From contig NZ_JARUND010000002.1 in assembly GCF_036898825.1 (NCBI RefSeq), forward strand, positions 3,720,001 to 3,784,000: a stretch of 64,000 nt of DNA, read 5' to 3'. Shown in pieces: positions 63,179-64,000 of this stretch (positions are counted from its first letter, which is position 1; each line of letters starts with the position of its first letter). Position numbers and translations under genes: made by a program. Origin of the DNA: Streptomyces sp. B21-083 (GTDB lineage Bacteria; Actinomycetota; Actinomycetes; Streptomycetales; Streptomycetaceae). The notes under the pieces are model-generated. The model made no database searches, was not told the origin of the DNA, and worked only from the letters and a program-made list of their open reading frames with translations.

Positions 63179-63210
63179 TTGGCGAGGCTGTTTTCGAACA
63201 GCCTCGCCAA
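63179..63210. terminator. tRNA-Lys terminator
   Basis: A perfect 14-bp stem (63179-63192 with 63197-63210) closed by a TTCG tetraloop, also facing the leftward protease gene. Confidence 0.9.
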
Positions 63211-63231
63211 CGTCGTTTTCCGGACCCCTAC

Positions 63232-64000
63232 TCAGCTAACGGCGTTCGTGATCCGCACCGTCCACGCCCCCGACGGCGTGCGGCCCTCCACCTCGACTCG
63301 GACGTTCTCGCCGGGCACGGTGAAGGTCTCGCCGAGGGCGACGGGCGCGTCCGCGAGGGGCGGGTAGACCGAGTCCTCCCAGCAGGCCTCGGTACGCGGA
63401 TGGGCGTCGACCACCTGGACCGGGCCACCGCCGGACTCGGCCCCGCCGCGCACCCGGTAGACGAGCACCCCCTGTGTGCAGGTCGCGCTGTCGTTGCCCG
63501 TCGCCCCCCGCGCCTCGAACGCGAGCGCCCGGTCGACCCCGGTCCGCACGACGGCCAGCTTGACCCCGTCCCCCTGCCCAGGGGCCGGTGGACCGGCCCC
63601 CGTACCCCCGCCGCCGAACCCGTCCGCGCCCGCCCCCGCACCCCCACGCGCGTAAACGGTCGTGGCCGGACGCGCCTCCAGTGATTCCAGGGTCAGCCGG
63701 GTCGAGCCTCTCCCGCGCACGCACACCACCTGGCGCGGTTCCAGCCACCCGAGTTTCCACTTGTGCCAGGCGAACAGGTCGGGCGCCAAGCCGAACTGAC
63801 TGCCCATCAGGTCCCAGTCGCCGACGTACGTGTCCCAGTCACCCTTTCCGTCCACGGGCCGGTGGTAGAGGTCGGGCAGGTCGAAGACATGGCCCGTCTC
63901 GTGGGCGAGGACGAGCCGGTCCGGTGGATGCTTCTCGAAGACGGTGACGACGCGGCGGATGTCCGTGCCGTCGGCGCGCAGCGGGACGTCCAGGTTGACG
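63232..64000 (-). CDS. M6-family metalloprotease, C-terminal part (runs off the window)
   Basis: The frame is open to the window edge, so the N terminus and signal peptide are missing. The zinc motif HETGH (63889-63903) is followed by VFDLPDLYHRPVDGKGDWDTYVGDWDLMGSQFGLAPDLFAWHKWKLGWLEPRQV, typical of immune-inhibitor-A-like M6 proteases with a Met turn at DLMGS. A Gly-rich loop (GAGAGADGFGGGGTGAG) and a beta-sandwich C terminus (VPGENVRVEVEGRTPSGAWTVRITN) follow. It is a secreted zinc protease. Confidence 0.88.
   Translation of the reverse strand, partial: VNLDVPLRADGTDIRRVVTVFEKHPPDRLVLAHETGHVFDLPDLYHRPVDGKGDWDTYVGDWDLMGSQFGLAPDLFAWHKWKLGWLEPRQVVCVRGRGSTRLTLESLEARPATTVYARGGAGAGADGFGGGGTGAGPPAPGQGDGVKLAVVRTGVDRALAFEARGATGNDSATCTQGVLVYRVRGGAESGGGPVQVVDAHPRTEACWEDSVYPPLADAPVALGETFTVPGENVRVEVEGRTPSGAWTVRITNAVS

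Overview
This window is a high-GC actinobacterial chromosome segment, almost certainly from a Streptomyces. The codon use is GC-rich at third positions, many starts are GTG, and the content is typical of the genus: the desferrioxamine cluster desEFABCD, the TTA-containing developmental regulator adpA followed by ornA, and a CebR-type cellobiose locus. The general order (agmatinase, acyl-CoA dehydrogenases and leucine catabolism, des cluster, glmS, adpA, ornA, LacI regulator, sugar ABC transporter, beta-glucosidase) resembles the core chromosome arm region I associate with S. coelicolor.

Layout. 1-7.3 kb is a patchwork: a secreted class A beta-lactamase-like protein, a multi-spanning GT39 glycosyltransferase, a secreted endonuclease I family nuclease, a DUF6585 gene broken by a TnpB (IS605 OrfB) element, and a 5'-truncated LysR regulator. 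7.3-8.5 kb has a conserved gene (DUF7873-like) followed by the most unusual object in the window: two tRNA-like modules whose 3' halves lie upstream of their 5' halves, i.e. apparent circularly permuted tRNA genes, ended by a strong terminator. 8.5-14.3 kb holds an Eis-type acetyltransferase, a decayed DUF5753/DUF397 pair, a ThDP enzyme coupled to an agmatinase, and a phosphatase-like protein.

14.3-23 kb is acyl-CoA and leucine/branched-chain catabolism: TesB thioesterase, AcdH, a TetR regulator with two operator copies in the divergent promoter, then methylcrotonyl-CoA carboxylase beta and alpha subunits, HMG-CoA lyase and an isovaleryl-type acyl-CoA dehydrogenase. 23-28 kb holds a translationally coupled heme oxygenase-like/prenyl synthase pair, a frameshifted nuclease-like pseudogene, DUF6980 and an exported NlpC/P60 protein.

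28.2-35.6 kb is the desferrioxamine operon under two DmdR/IdeR-type iron boxes. 35.7-45.1 kb has DUF4429-SHOCT, purple acid phosphatase, glmS, a UspA protein, adpA (BldD box upstream, TTA codon 225), an 18-bp minisatellite, ornA and tRNA-His. 45.2-51.6 kb is a CebR-type regulator with a cellobiose-like ABC importer and GH1 beta-glucosidase, both with 14-bp operators; the operator of the glucosidase gene contains its ribosome binding site and start codon.

52-64 kb contains a spermidine synthase-like protein, an NsdA-like HTH/TPR regulator, a histidine phosphatase, a PAP2 phosphatase, and a tightly overlapping three-gene operon: Cas4-like Fe-S nuclease, unknown beta-rich protein, and SF1B helicase. 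Together these look like a split Dna2. The window ends with a primase-like fragment family gene, tRNA-Lys, and a truncated M6 metalloprotease. Dispersed small repeats (13-nt period arrays, an 18-bp minisatellite, three copies of a Streptomyces palindromic repeat, a 168-bp tandem duplication) punctuate the intergenic regions.
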